Origin: Stenotrophomonas maltophilia
Lineage (GTDB): Bacteria > Pseudomonadota > Gammaproteobacteria > Xanthomonadales > Xanthomonadaceae
DNA: 64,000 nucleotides
NCBI GenBank assembly: GCA_002364755.1
Contig: DEZI01000028.1
Coordinates: 138,889 to 202,888, forward strand
Direction of reading: 5' to 3'
Shown: piece by piece, positions 27,921-37,366 of the stretch
Numbering within the stretch: position 1 is the first letter of the stretch
Layout of the letters: every line of letters begins with the position of its first letter
Notes under the pieces: model-generated
Told to the model about the DNA's origin: nothing
The model's input: the letters and a program-made list of their open reading frames with translations, nothing else
The model's database searches: none
Translations under genes and position numbers: made by a program

Positions 27921-29099
27921 ATGCAGCGAATTCGCATTGCCGAGCGCGCCCACTGGCGGGCGCGCGCGGAGGAAGCCGGTTTCCGCTTCCACACCATCGA
28001 CGGCCAGCCGTACTGGGATGAAAGCGCGTACTACGCCTTCACCCTGCGCCAGATCGAAGTGGACATCGAAGACCCCAGCGCCGAGCTGCACCAGATGGCG
28101 CTGGATCTTGTTGGCGATGTGATCGCCAGCGAGCGCCTGATGGACCAGCTGGCGATCCCCACGCACTACCGCGACTGGATTGCCGAGAGCTGGCGACAGC
28201 GCCAGCCGCACCTGTACGGGCGCCTGGACCTGGCCTACGACGGCACCGGTCCGGCCAAGCTGTACGAACTGAACTACGACACGCCGACCTCGCTGTTCGA
28301 GGCCAGCTTCTTCCAGTGGCAGTGGCTGGAGGACCAGCGCAACGCCGGTCGCCTGCCGCAGCACGCCGACCAGTTCAACGGCATGCACGAGGCCCTGGTC
28401 GAGCGCTTCGGAAAACTCGCTGCGCGCCTGCCGCCGCCGCTGTACTTCAGCGCCGTGGGCAGTTCGGACGAGGACCGCGGCACGGTCGACTACCTGCGTG
28501 ACTGCGCCGCCCAGGCCGGCCTGCAGGGCGAGGCCATCGCCATCGAGGATATCGGCCTGTCCGAGGATGGCCGTTTCACCGCGCTGGATGACACGGTGAT
28601 CGGCACGCTGTTCAAGCTGTACCCGCTGGAAGACCTGATGGCCGAGGAATTCGGCCGCGCGCTGCCCGGTTCGGGCATCCAGCTGCTGGAGCCGGCGTGG
28701 AAGGCGGTGCTGAGCAACAAGGGCATCCTGCCGCTGCTGTGGCAGCGCAACGTCGGCCACCCGAACCTGCTGGAAGCGCACTTCGATGATGGCAGCGCGC
28801 TGGCCTCGGGCTGGGTGCGCAAGCCGCTGTTCTCGCGCGAAGGTGCCAACATCGAGATGCATCTGGCCGATGGCAGCACCCAGCGCAGCGACGGCCCGTA
28901 CGAAGGCCCGGCGATCATCCAGCGTGCGCACCCGCTCACCCGCTTCGAAGGCGGTTACCCGCTGATCGGCAGCTGGGTGATCGGCGACCATGCCTGCGGC
29001 ATCGGCATCCGCGAGGACGACAGCGCGATCACCCGCGACAGTGCGCGCTTCGTGCCGCACGCGATCGTGGACGAGGCGCCGACGCGGATCTACGTCTGA
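27921..29099 (+). CDS. Glutathionylspermidine synthase-like ATP-grasp protein (YgiC-like)
   Basis: A 392-residue cytosolic protein matching the synthetase half of glutathionylspermidine synthase. Key segments are DLAYDGTGPAKLYELNYDTPTS, LFKLYPLEDLMAEEFG, LLPLLW and KPLFSREGANIE, which form the ATP-grasp nucleotide and metal sites. The amidase domain of bifunctional Gsp enzymes is absent, as in YgiC and YjfC. These proteins probably ligate an amine or peptide to a carboxylate; the true substrate is not known. It starts seven bases after the DUF1190 stop, and its stop overlaps the next ATG (TGATG), so three genes form an operon. Confidence 0.88.
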   Translation: MQRIRIAERAHWRARAEEAGFRFHTIDGQPYWDESAYYAFTLRQIEVDIEDPSAELHQMALDLVGDVIASERLMDQLAIPTHYRDWIAESWRQRQPHLYGRLDLAYDGTGPAKLYELNYDTPTSLFEASFFQWQWLEDQRNAGRLPQHADQFNGMHEALVERFGKLAARLPPPLYFSAVGSSDEDRGTVDYLRDCAAQAGLQGEAIAIEDIGLSEDGRFTALDDTVIGTLFKLYPLEDLMAEEFGRALPGSGIQLLEPAWKAVLSNKGILPLLWQRNVGHPNLLEAHFDDGSALASGWVRKPLFSREGANIEMHLADGSTQRSDGPYEGPAIIQRAHPLTRFEGGYPLIGSWVIGDHACGIGIREDDSAITRDSARFVPHAIVDEAPTRIYV

Positions 29100-29748
29100 T
29101 GGCGGTGCGGCGGCCCTTGGGCCGGCGCGGGCGGACGACGCCGGTGCCGGGGCGGCACTTCGATGATGGCCGCACGCTGCACGCCTTCGCCGGGCGCGTG
29201 GCGGTGCGCTGCCATCGCTGTGACACGCCGGGCTGGGTGGTCGCCAGCTGGCAGCCTCACCGCTGGACGGCGCGCTTCCGTTGCACTGCAGCGTGGCGCT
29301 GGACAGCGGCGCGTGGGTGGGCGCGGTGCGCATCGATGGCCGCCGACCGTGCGGTTACTGCGGCCACCAGTGGGTGTGCGTGCACCAGCATCGGCCGTCG
29401 GCCTCCACGGCCGTGCCCGAGGTGCTGCCGGCCAAGTGCGCGCAGTGCGGGCGCACCAGCGAAGTGAAAGTCAGCGTCTGCCCGCTGCGCGATGCCGAGC
29501 CGGCAGATCCGCACTTCGGCCTGCCGCTGCGGTTGCTGGAACCTACCCGCGCGGGCCTGTTGTGGGCCTACAACGCCGAGCACCTGCAGGTGCTGCATGA
29601 GTACGCGACATCGGCACTGCGCGAGCACGGTGGCGTGCACAACGCCTCGATGTTCTCGCGCCTGCCGCAGTGGATGAAGCTGGCCCGCAACCGGGTGCTG
29701 CTGCAGCGAGCGGTGGAGCGGTTGCAGCGACGGCTGCTGCAGGGGTAG
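29099..29748 (+). pseudogene. Zinc-ribbon-like hypothetical gene with apparent frameshift
   Basis: The first frame (29099 onward) reads a plausible protein through VRCHRCDTPGWVVAS, then loses sense. A second frame carries on from about 29251 with AASPLDGALPLHCSVALDS and runs to 29748. The second frame has a stop at 29221, so it has no good start of its own. One missing base near 29249 would join them into a protein of about 216 residues. Cysteine pairs (CHRC, CGYCGHQWVC, CAQC) suggest a zinc ribbon, and the C terminus is helical and basic. Translation is coupled to the gene before it. The shift may be real or a sequence error. The TAG stop lies in a REP head. Confidence 0.6.
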
Positions 29749-29829
29749 TGCCGGCCGCTGGCCGGCAGCCGAGCATAGGCTCGGCTCTACAGGAATCAGG
29801 CCGTCTGTAGAGCCGAGCCCACGCTCGGC
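29745..29829. repeat. Cluster of three SMAG-type REP elements
   Basis: A forward GCCGGC-subtype copy (29745-29767), a reversed AGCCGAGC-subtype copy (29769-29790) and a forward AGCCGAGC copy (29807-29829), packed between two convergent genes. The first GTAG contains the stop codon of the upstream frame. Confidence 0.88.
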
Positions 29830-29846
29830 TCCCGTCAATCGCAGGG

Positions 29847-31141
29847 TCAGAGCAGCCCTTCGCGCTTCACTGCCAGGTACCGCTCCACCAGCGCGGCAGG
29901 CAGGGCGTCGGCGGTCACGTCCAGCACCATCACCTTCTCGCTGCGCAGCGCTTCGTGCGCTTTCGCGCGCTGCTGCAGGTACAGCGCAGCGGCACCGGCC
30001 TGGGCGGCGTCTTCCAGCGTGTGCACCTCGCCTTCCAGCGCGGTATCCAGTTCGCGTTCGCGCAGGCTGGCCACGCACACCAGGTGGCGGCGCTGCAGCA
30101 GGCGCACGGCGGCCAGCAGGTCTTCGATGTCCTCGTCGCGCACGTTGCTGACCAGCATCACCAGGGCGCGACGGCGCTGGCGCAGCGAGACTTCGGTGGC
30201 GGCCGCCAGGTAGTCGGTGGCCACGGCCTGCGGCTGCAGGTCGTAGCTGGCGCGCAGCAGGTGTTCCACCGTGCCCATGCCGCGCTGCGGCGCCACCCAG
30301 CGGCGTTCACCGCCCACCGCGAACAGGCCGGCGGCATCGCCTTGGCGCAGGGCCAGATAGGCCACCACCAGCGACGCGTTCAAGGCATGGTCGAAGTGCG
30401 AAAGGCTGCCTTCGCTGGCCAGCATGCGCCGGCCGCTGTCGAGCATCAGCAGCAGCTGCTGGTTCTTCTCGTCCTGGTACTCGCGCGAGATCAGCTTGCG
30501 CGCGCGGGCGGTGGCCTTCCAGTCCAGCTGGCGCAGGCTGTCACCGACGCGGTACTCGCGCATCTGGTGGAAATCGGTGCCTTCACCACGGCGGCGCTTC
30601 ACGTGGGCGCCCACCAGGCGCGAGGCCTGGTCCGCACTGAACAACGCGAACCGGGTGAGCGGCACGAAGTTGGGATAGACCCGCACGTCCAGCACCGGCG
30701 GCAGCGTGCGCTGCTGCCACCACAGCCGCCACGGCGAGCGGATGCGCACGTCCACGCCATCGAACTGGAAGCGCCCGCGCTGCTGCGGCTGCACCTGGTA
30801 ACGCAGGGTGCTGGCGTGGCCGGCGCGCAGCTGCAGGCGCTGCGGCAACGACGCCAGCGGCCAGCCGCCAGGCACGCGATCGAACACCTGCACCTGCATC
30901 GGCTGCTCGGCGAACAGGCGCAGGCCGATCTCGCGGCGCACGCCCAGCGCCAGCGCTTCGGGCACCTGGCGCTGTACCTGCGGCGATGCACGTCGCCACT
31001 GCCGCCACAGATCGGCCAGTGCCAGCGCAGCCACCAGCGCACCGGCCACGGCCCAGCTCCAGTGCGGCAGCAGGCCGCCCAGCACCGCGCCGCCCAGCGC
31101 GGCCCAGGCAGCCAGCAGGACCAGCAGCAGCGGCGCAGGCC

Positions 31142-31145
<4 letters not shown>
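29847..31145 (-). CDS. DUF58 family membrane-anchored protein
   Basis: A 432-residue protein with two N-terminal membrane helices (about 3-22 and 27-47), a beta-rich middle and the DUF58 core around residue 190: RRRGEGTDFHQMREYRVGDSLRQLDWKATARARKLISREYQDE. The following region (LLLMLDSGRRMLA) is a degenerate von Willebrand A fold with a partial MIDAS site. DUF58 proteins nearly always pair with MoxR ATPases, and it overlaps the moxR stop by four bases here. It is the last gene of the six-gene operon. The molecular role is unproven; client-protein activation or assembly with MoxR is the usual proposal. Confidence 0.9.
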
Positions 31146-32124
<979 letters not shown>

Positions 32125-32128
<4 letters not shown>

Positions 32129-33315
32129 AGCAGGGATCTCATCTGGAGCAGCAAGCGGATGCGCTCGCGCAGGGCGGAGGAATCGTGAGGCGAAGGAGCG
32201 GTGAGGGCGGTGGCCACGCGGCTGGCGGGCCACTGCAGCACCTCGGCGATGGCCTGGTCGCGGGCAGCGCCATCCAGCGCGGCCGCCACCGGGGCGCGCA
32301 GGCGCAGGCGATGCAGGAACAGCGCCTGCGCTGCGTTGTACAGTTGCGCGCCCTGGCCGAAGCGCAGCAGCAGCTCGCCACTGGCACGCACGTGTTCCAG
32401 CAGCGAGCGGCGCTCGACCACCGGCGAAGGCAGCACGCTGCCCAGCCGCTGCGCGCGCGTCCACAGCCAGCCCAGCATGGCCAGCAGCAGCGGAATCCAC
32501 ACCGGCCAGCCCTGCAGCACGATGCGTGCCAGCAGCGTCGGCGGGCGGCTGCCGTACACCAGCCACACCGTGCCGCGCCCGTAGTTGGGGTCCAGCAGGT
32601 GGCGGGTCAGGTCGCGGTGGGAAAGATCGTGCAGGCCACCGCGCTGCGGTGTGTCTTTGGCCGTCGCGCCCTTGCGCGGCAGCGGGGTGGCGCCAGCGCC
32701 GCGCATGAAATCCAGATCGGCCAGCACGTCGATGCGGCCCTTGCCGTGGCGCAGGCGGGCGAAGGCCAGCCCTTCCTCATTGCCCCAGCGGCGCTCGGCA
32801 TCGGCGCTGGCCTTGAAGCCGAGACTGAAGCGGCGGCCGTTACAGAACTCGACGTGATTGGGATCATCCACCACATGGAACGGCTGGCAGTCCTTGCCAT
32901 GGAACAGGCTGTCCACGCCGATGCGGTCCAGCAGCGGGCCCTGCGTGGTGCTGGTCTTGTCCTCGCCCGGCGGCTGCGTACGCAGCAGCAGGTGGCCGCC
33001 ACGGGCGACCCAGTCCAGCAGTGCCTGCGCGGTGCCCGGCGGCATCTCGCGGGTGTCCTGCAGCAGGACCACGGTATCGGTGTCGGCCAGGGTCATCTTC
33101 GCCAGCTGCAGGCGTTCGCGCGACTGCACTTCGATGCCGTCCGCGCGCAGCGCCTGCCCCAGCACGTACAGCGGGTTGTAGCTGGCTTCGCCGCGCGGCG
33201 GCAGCACTACGGTCTCGATGACCTTTTCGTGCGTGCGCAGGAACAGGATGGTCAACGGCACGCCCAGCAGTACCAGCAGGCCGAGCAGCAGGGCCCAGAA
33301 CGCGCGCGGGCTCAT
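32125..33315 (-). CDS. DUF4350 domain membrane protein
   Basis: A 396-residue protein: an N-terminal helix (about 5-28), an extracytoplasmic domain of about 220 residues with the DUF4350 segments SYNPLYVLGQALRADGIEV and DTVVLLQDTREMPPGTAQALLDWVARGGHLLL, then a second helix near 265-290 and a cytoplasmic tail. The fold resembles GATase-like sugar- or nucleotide-binding Rossmann units lacking catalytic residues. It starts in an ATGA overlap with the DUF4129 gene. Function unknown. Confidence 0.85.
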
Positions 33316-34961
33316 GCCTTCCACCCGAACTGCTGGCGTAGGGTTGCGGCCAGGCCATCGAACTCATCGCGCGTAGGCAGGCGGCCGCCGTACGCGGCGT
33401 ACTGCCACATGCGCACGATGCGGGCGAACAGGTCGCGGTCCGCCGGCTGCGGCATGCGCCGCGAAGCACGCAGGCACTGTGCTTCGGTGGCGCCGGGCGG
33501 CAACGCGTTGCCGGTGCGCTCGACCAGGGTGCGCACGCTGGCGCGGTAAAGCAGGGCCAAGGCCTGACGCGGGCGTCCCTGGTCCCACAGCAGGCCGGCC
33601 TGGGTGGTCACGTCCGGCGGCAGCACCACCGGCAGTTCCACGGCCTCTTCCTGCACGCGCGGTGCGTCCTTCGGCGTGCGCCGGCCGGCGCCACGCAGCC
33701 ACGGCCACCACAGGCGCGCGGTCAGCAGCAGCACCAGCACCACGGCGCCGAGCAGCGCCCACAGGCCCCATTCGGCCACCCGCGCCAGCAGCTTCAGACT
33801 GCGGTTGCGTTCGCCACGCTTCTGGCCGGCCCTGGCGTCCTTGGTGTCTTTCTTCTCGGCCTTCTTTTCCGCCGTGGTGTCGTCGATCGGCTTCCACTCG
33901 GTGACCTGGCGGACCGGCCGCTGCAGCGGATCCTCGTAGGCACGGTTCACCGCTTGGCGGAATCCGGCCGTGTCCACCGGCTGCTCGCCGAAGATGCCGG
34001 CAGCGGCATTGGCTGGATCGTTGGCGGCGTTGGGTTCTTCGCCGTCGTCCTCGCCTTCGTCTTCGTTCGCATGGGCCTGTCCGGCCGCCCGGGCATCGTC
34101 GGCGACCTGGTGGGCAGTGTCCGCATCGGCGTCCTGCGCGTGGGCCGGGGCCAGCGGCAGCGCCAGGCACAGCAGCAGGGCCAGCGTCGATGCCGCCGGC
34201 AGCAGCCGTTCGCGCAGGCGGCGCAGGGCGATCTCCACGTCCCACGCTTCCATCTGCGTGCGCCGGTTGAGGTACAGGCCGAAGCCGGCACCGACATAGA
34301 ACGGGGCGATCAGGGCAGCGGCCAGCCAGCTCAGCAGGTTCAGCAGCAGGTCCGCCCACGGCGGGGTCTCGACGCTGATCATCGCCCAGGCCGCGCGCCA
34401 CGAGTCGGGCAGCAGTTCCAGTGGAATGAACATGAAGACCGCCGCGATCGCGCCCAGCAGCAGCACCAGCTCGAAGCCGAAGCAGATCACCGTCAGCAGG
34501 ATCGCCGGTCCGGCGGCGCCGGCGGCCACCGCGCGCCGGCGTGGGCCCCGCTGTGCGGGTGCGTTGCCTTCCAGCAGGTTGACCGGCAGGCACAGGCTGC
34601 GCAGCAGGCTGAAACGGCGCCAGCCGAGGTAGCCCCAGAAGCCGGTGCCGCCCCAGTGCCGTTGCGCGGCCAGGGCCGCGCGCGCGCCGACCGTCTCGCC
34701 GAAGATGCCGCGTGAGAGCACGTACAGGGGCGCGCGCTCGAACAGCGGCTTGCACCACCACATCGCCAGCGATGCCCAGGCGAAGCCGTCCAGCCACCAC
34801 GCCAGCGCGTTGAACAGCACGAACAACGGCGCACTGGCCAGCAGCCAGCTGCCCCACACCGCGCGTGCATGGCGGCGGGCGAGGGCGGTGCCCAGTTCCA
34901 TCGCTTCCCAGCCGCTGCGCGCACGCAGGGCCACGTCGAGGTGGTCAATCCGCACGTTCAC
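33312..34961 (-). CDS. DUF4129 domain multi-pass membrane protein
   Basis: A 549-residue protein with about five helices in its first 270 residues. A charged, Asp/Glu/Ala-rich external stretch follows (about 275-400), then a further helix near 405-425. The C-terminal cytoplasmic DUF4129 domain contains QAGLLWDQGRPRQALALLYRASVRTLVER and WQYAAYGGRLPTRDEFDGL. DUF4129 domains occur with transglutaminase and MoxR-DUF58 systems and may sense or scaffold at the membrane. The gene overlaps the SpoIIM-like stop by 17 bases. Confidence 0.88.
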   Translation of the reverse strand: MNVRIDHLDVALRARSGWEAMELGTALARRHARAVWGSWLLASAPLFVLFNALAWWLDGFAWASLAMWWCKPLFERAPLYVLSRGIFGETVGARAALAAQRHWGGTGFWGYLGWRRFSLLRSLCLPVNLLEGNAPAQRGPRRRAVAAGAAGPAILLTVICFGFELVLLLGAIAAVFMFIPLELLPDSWRAAWAMISVETPPWADLLLNLLSWLAAALIAPFYVGAGFGLYLNRRTQMEAWDVEIALRRLRERLLPAASTLALLLCLALPLAPAHAQDADADTAHQVADDARAAGQAHANEDEGEDDGEEPNAANDPANAAAGIFGEQPVDTAGFRQAVNRAYEDPLQRPVRQVTEWKPIDDTTAEKKAEKKDTKDARAGQKRGERNRSLKLLARVAEWGLWALLGAVVLVLLLTARLWWPWLRGAGRRTPKDAPRVQEEAVELPVVLPPDVTTQAGLLWDQGRPRQALALLYRASVRTLVERTGNALPPGATEAQCLRASRRMPQPADRDLFARIVRMWQYAAYGGRLPTRDEFDGLAATLRQQFGWKA

Positions 34962-35937
34962 CCCCGCGACCGCCGCGCCACAGCCACAGCAGCACGCCGG
35001 CCCACAACACGCCGGCCACGCTGTACTTGGCCCACGCCGGGATGTGCGCGATCGACGACCAGAACGCTTCGACGAAGGCCGCCAGCAGCAGCATGAAGGC
35101 CACGCCCAGGCACAACCGGGCGCCGATGCGGCCGCCTTCCACCAGCGCGTCGATGCGGCGGCGGCGCCCGGGCGCCAGCAGTTTCATGCCCAGCTGCAGG
35201 CCGGCGCCGCCGGCGATGACGATGCCGGTCAGCTCGAAGGCGGCATGGCCGACCACGAAGCGCCAGAACGGATCGCCATGGCCGATCTGCTGCAGGTGGC
35301 CTGCCACCGCACCCATGATGACGCCGTTGAACAGCAGCACCAGCAGCGTGCCCAGCCCGGCCAGCAGGCCGCTGGCGAAGGTGCGCAGGGCGATGCTGAT
35401 GTTGTTCATGATGTAGTAGCCGAACATCATCCAGTCGGTGCCGCTGTCACGCCCCAGCCGGTCCGCGGCCGGGTCGTACATGCGTTCCATCTCGGCGATC
35501 TGGCTGTTGTCCATCAGCAGGTGCACGCTGTCCGGGTACAGCTGGACCACGGCGAAGCAGGCCAGCGCCGGCACCGCGAACATCGCCAGTGCCACCCACA
35601 TGCTGCGGGCCTGGCTGCGCACCAGCATCGGGAAGTCGGCTACCAGGAATTCCAGCGCCCGCCGCCAGCGCACCGGCGGCGTGCGGTACAGCACGCTGTG
35701 GCCCTGCTGCATCAGCTGCTGCAGGCGCTGCACCAGCTGCGGGCTGTAGCCGCGTTCGCGCGCCAGCGCCAGCTGCTGGCACAGGCGGCGGTAGCGCTGG
35801 GCGAAGGCGACGTCGCCCGGGTCAGCGGCTTGGGGCCTGCGCCGCCTGCGACGCGAAGCGCCCGCACGCTGCTGCAGCCAGTACTCCAGCTGCTGCCATT
35901 CGTGCTGGTGGCGGGCGACGAACTGTTCCTGCTTCAT
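34945..35937 (-). CDS. Stage II sporulation protein M-like membrane protein
   Basis: A 330-residue protein with a basic, glutamine-rich N-terminal domain (about 1-100) that begins MKQEQFVARHQHEWQQLE. It is followed by five to six helices and the SpoIIM/DUF95 motif NNISIALRTFASGLLAGLGTLLVLLFNG. In spore formers SpoIIM organises peptidoglycan hydrolases, but outside them the family goes with RDD and MoxR genes. Start at 35937 overlaps the RDD stop by four bases. Its exact job in this non-sporulating organism is unknown. Confidence 0.9.
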   Translation of the reverse strand: MKQEQFVARHQHEWQQLEYWLQQRAGASRRRRRRPQAADPGDVAFAQRYRRLCQQLALARERGYSPQLVQRLQQLMQQGHSVLYRTPPVRWRRALEFLVADFPMLVRSQARSMWVALAMFAVPALACFAVVQLYPDSVHLLMDNSQIAEMERMYDPAADRLGRDSGTDWMMFGYYIMNNISIALRTFASGLLAGLGTLLVLLFNGVIMGAVAGHLQQIGHGDPFWRFVVGHAAFELTGIVIAGGAGLQLGMKLLAPGRRRRIDALVEGGRIGARLCLGVAFMLLLAAFVEAFWSSIAHIPAWAKYSVAGVLWAGVLLWLWRGGRGGERAD

Positions 35938-36623
35938 CGGCGGCCCAGCAGCCAGTTGGCCATCGCATACAGGCGCAGCACGCCCACCTGGCCGGATGCA
36001 CCGGTCAGCGGTTCGGCGATACCCGCCAGTTCCTGCTGGCGGCCCGGCGACAGGCGCGGCGCGCGTTCGGCAAAGGCGAGGACGGCGGCCTGTTCCTGCG
36101 GGCGCAGCGGCTGCGACGGCACCAGCACGCTGTCGATGGTGGTCGGTGGCGACAGGTAATGCATCGGCTCGTGCACCACCACGGTGCCGGCCACCAGGTC
36201 GCCGAGGCGGCGCCCGTACGGATCGAACAGGCTGCTGAGCAGGCCCAGGGCATAACCGAACGGCAGCATGTCCACGGTGCGCAGCAGATTGCGGGTGATC
36301 GAGGCCATCCAGCCCACCGGTGCGCCATCGCGCGACAGCACGCGCAGGCCGAGTGCACGCTTGCCCAGGGTGCGGCCCCACAGCGCCTCGCAGACGATCG
36401 GGTAGGCCCACATCAGCAGGAACATCGCGGCCATGTAGATGCCGCGGCCAAACTCATCGAGCAGGGCCAGCGGAATGGACAGCAGCACCAGCGCGCCGAA
36501 GCGGATGCCCAGGTCGACCAGCCAGGCCAGCGCACGCGGCATCGGCCCGGCGGTGGGCAACTGCAGCGGCACGCCTTCCGGCGTTACCACCTCGCGGTAG
36601 GTATCGAGCATGGGCGCGGTCAT
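35934..36623 (-). CDS. RDD family membrane protein
   Basis: A 229-residue protein and the first gene of the overlapping operon. The RDD domain includes PRALAWLVDLGIRFGALVLL (Arg/Asp on the first helix) and LWGRTLGKRALGLRVLSRDG, with four hydrophobic helices, then a cytoplasmic C-terminal tail of about 80 residues. RDD proteins are suspected ion or small-molecule transporters or assembly factors. About 125 bases lie between its start and the divergent end of the carbonic anhydrase gene; the operon promoter should be there. Confidence 0.9.
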   Translation of the reverse strand: MTAPMLDTYREVVTPEGVPLQLPTAGPMPRALAWLVDLGIRFGALVLLSIPLALLDEFGRGIYMAAMFLLMWAYPIVCEALWGRTLGKRALGLRVLSRDGAPVGWMASITRNLLRTVDMLPFGYALGLLSSLFDPYGRRLGDLVAGTVVVHEPMHYLSPPTTIDSVLVPSQPLRPQEQAAVLAFAERAPRLSPGRQQELAGIAEPLTGASGQVGVLRLYAMANWLLGRR

Positions 36624-36747
36624 CAGTGCGATGGCCGCGTATGTGGGCGCTGGAGTCCTCTCCGGCGTGCTGCCACAGGCATGGGGGGTCTCGACGGTTC
36701 CTGGTCGGGCCCCGACTTTAGCAGAGCGCAGTGGCCGACGAGGCGGC

Positions 36748-37278
36748 TCAGCCCAGGTATTCGTCCTTCAGCCGCACGTAGTGGTCGGCCGAATAGTGCA
36801 GCGACTCGATCTCCTTGTCGCTGAGCGTGCGTGCCGGACGCGCCGGGTTGCCCACCCACAGCTCGCCCTCGCCGACCACCTTGCCCGGGCCGACCACGGC
36901 GCCGGCGCCGACGAAGGCATGGCGCTCGACGCGCGCGCCGTCGAGGATGCAGGCACCCATGCCGATCAGGCTGTAATTGCCGATGGTGCAGGCGTGGATG
37001 ATGCAGCCGTGGCCGACGGTCACGCCTTCGCCGATCAGGGTCGGGTAGCCGGCTTTGTTGTACGGGCTGTGGTGGCTGACGTGGATGATGGTGCCGTCCT
37101 GCACGTTGGTGCGCGCGCCGATGCGGACGAAATTGACGTCGCCGCGGATGACCGTGCCCGGCCAGATGGAGACATCGTCGGCCAGCTCCACGTCACCGAT
37201 GAGGGTGCAGGCCGGGTCGACGTACACGCGCTGGCCGAGGACGGGCATCTTGTCGCGGAAGGGGCGCAGGGGGTTCAT
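36748..37278 (-). CDS. Gamma-class carbonic anhydrase-like protein (YrdA type)
   Basis: A 176-residue left-handed beta-helix protein built of hexapeptide repeats (IGDVEL, VSIWPG, IRGDVN, IGARTN and so on). Metal-binding histidines occur in IHVSHHSPY and VGHGCIIHAC. YrdA-like proteins form trimers and bind zinc; few have proven carbonic anhydrase activity. Start at 37278 matches the family N terminus, MNPLRPFRDKMPVLGQRVYVDP. It is cytoplasmic and transcribed alone. Confidence 0.92.
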   Translation of the reverse strand: MNPLRPFRDKMPVLGQRVYVDPACTLIGDVELADDVSIWPGTVIRGDVNFVRIGARTNVQDGTIIHVSHHSPYNKAGYPTLIGEGVTVGHGCIIHACTIGNYSLIGMGACILDGARVERHAFVGAGAVVGPGKVVGEGELWVGNPARPARTLSDKEIESLHYSADHYVRLKDEYLG

Positions 37279-37329
37279 CGCTGTCTCCAGGTGGGGCAAA
37301 CACGACGATGATACGCGGCGAACGTGTTG

Positions 37330-37352
37330 GTAGCGCCGGGCCATGCCCGGCG
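37330..37352 (+). repeat. SMAG-type REP element
   Basis: A forward copy of the common GTAGCGCCGGGC-CAT-GCCCGGCG form between the mnmG stop and the upstream region of the carbonic anhydrase gene. Confidence 0.9.
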
Positions 37353-37366
37353 AGCGAAGCGGTGCG

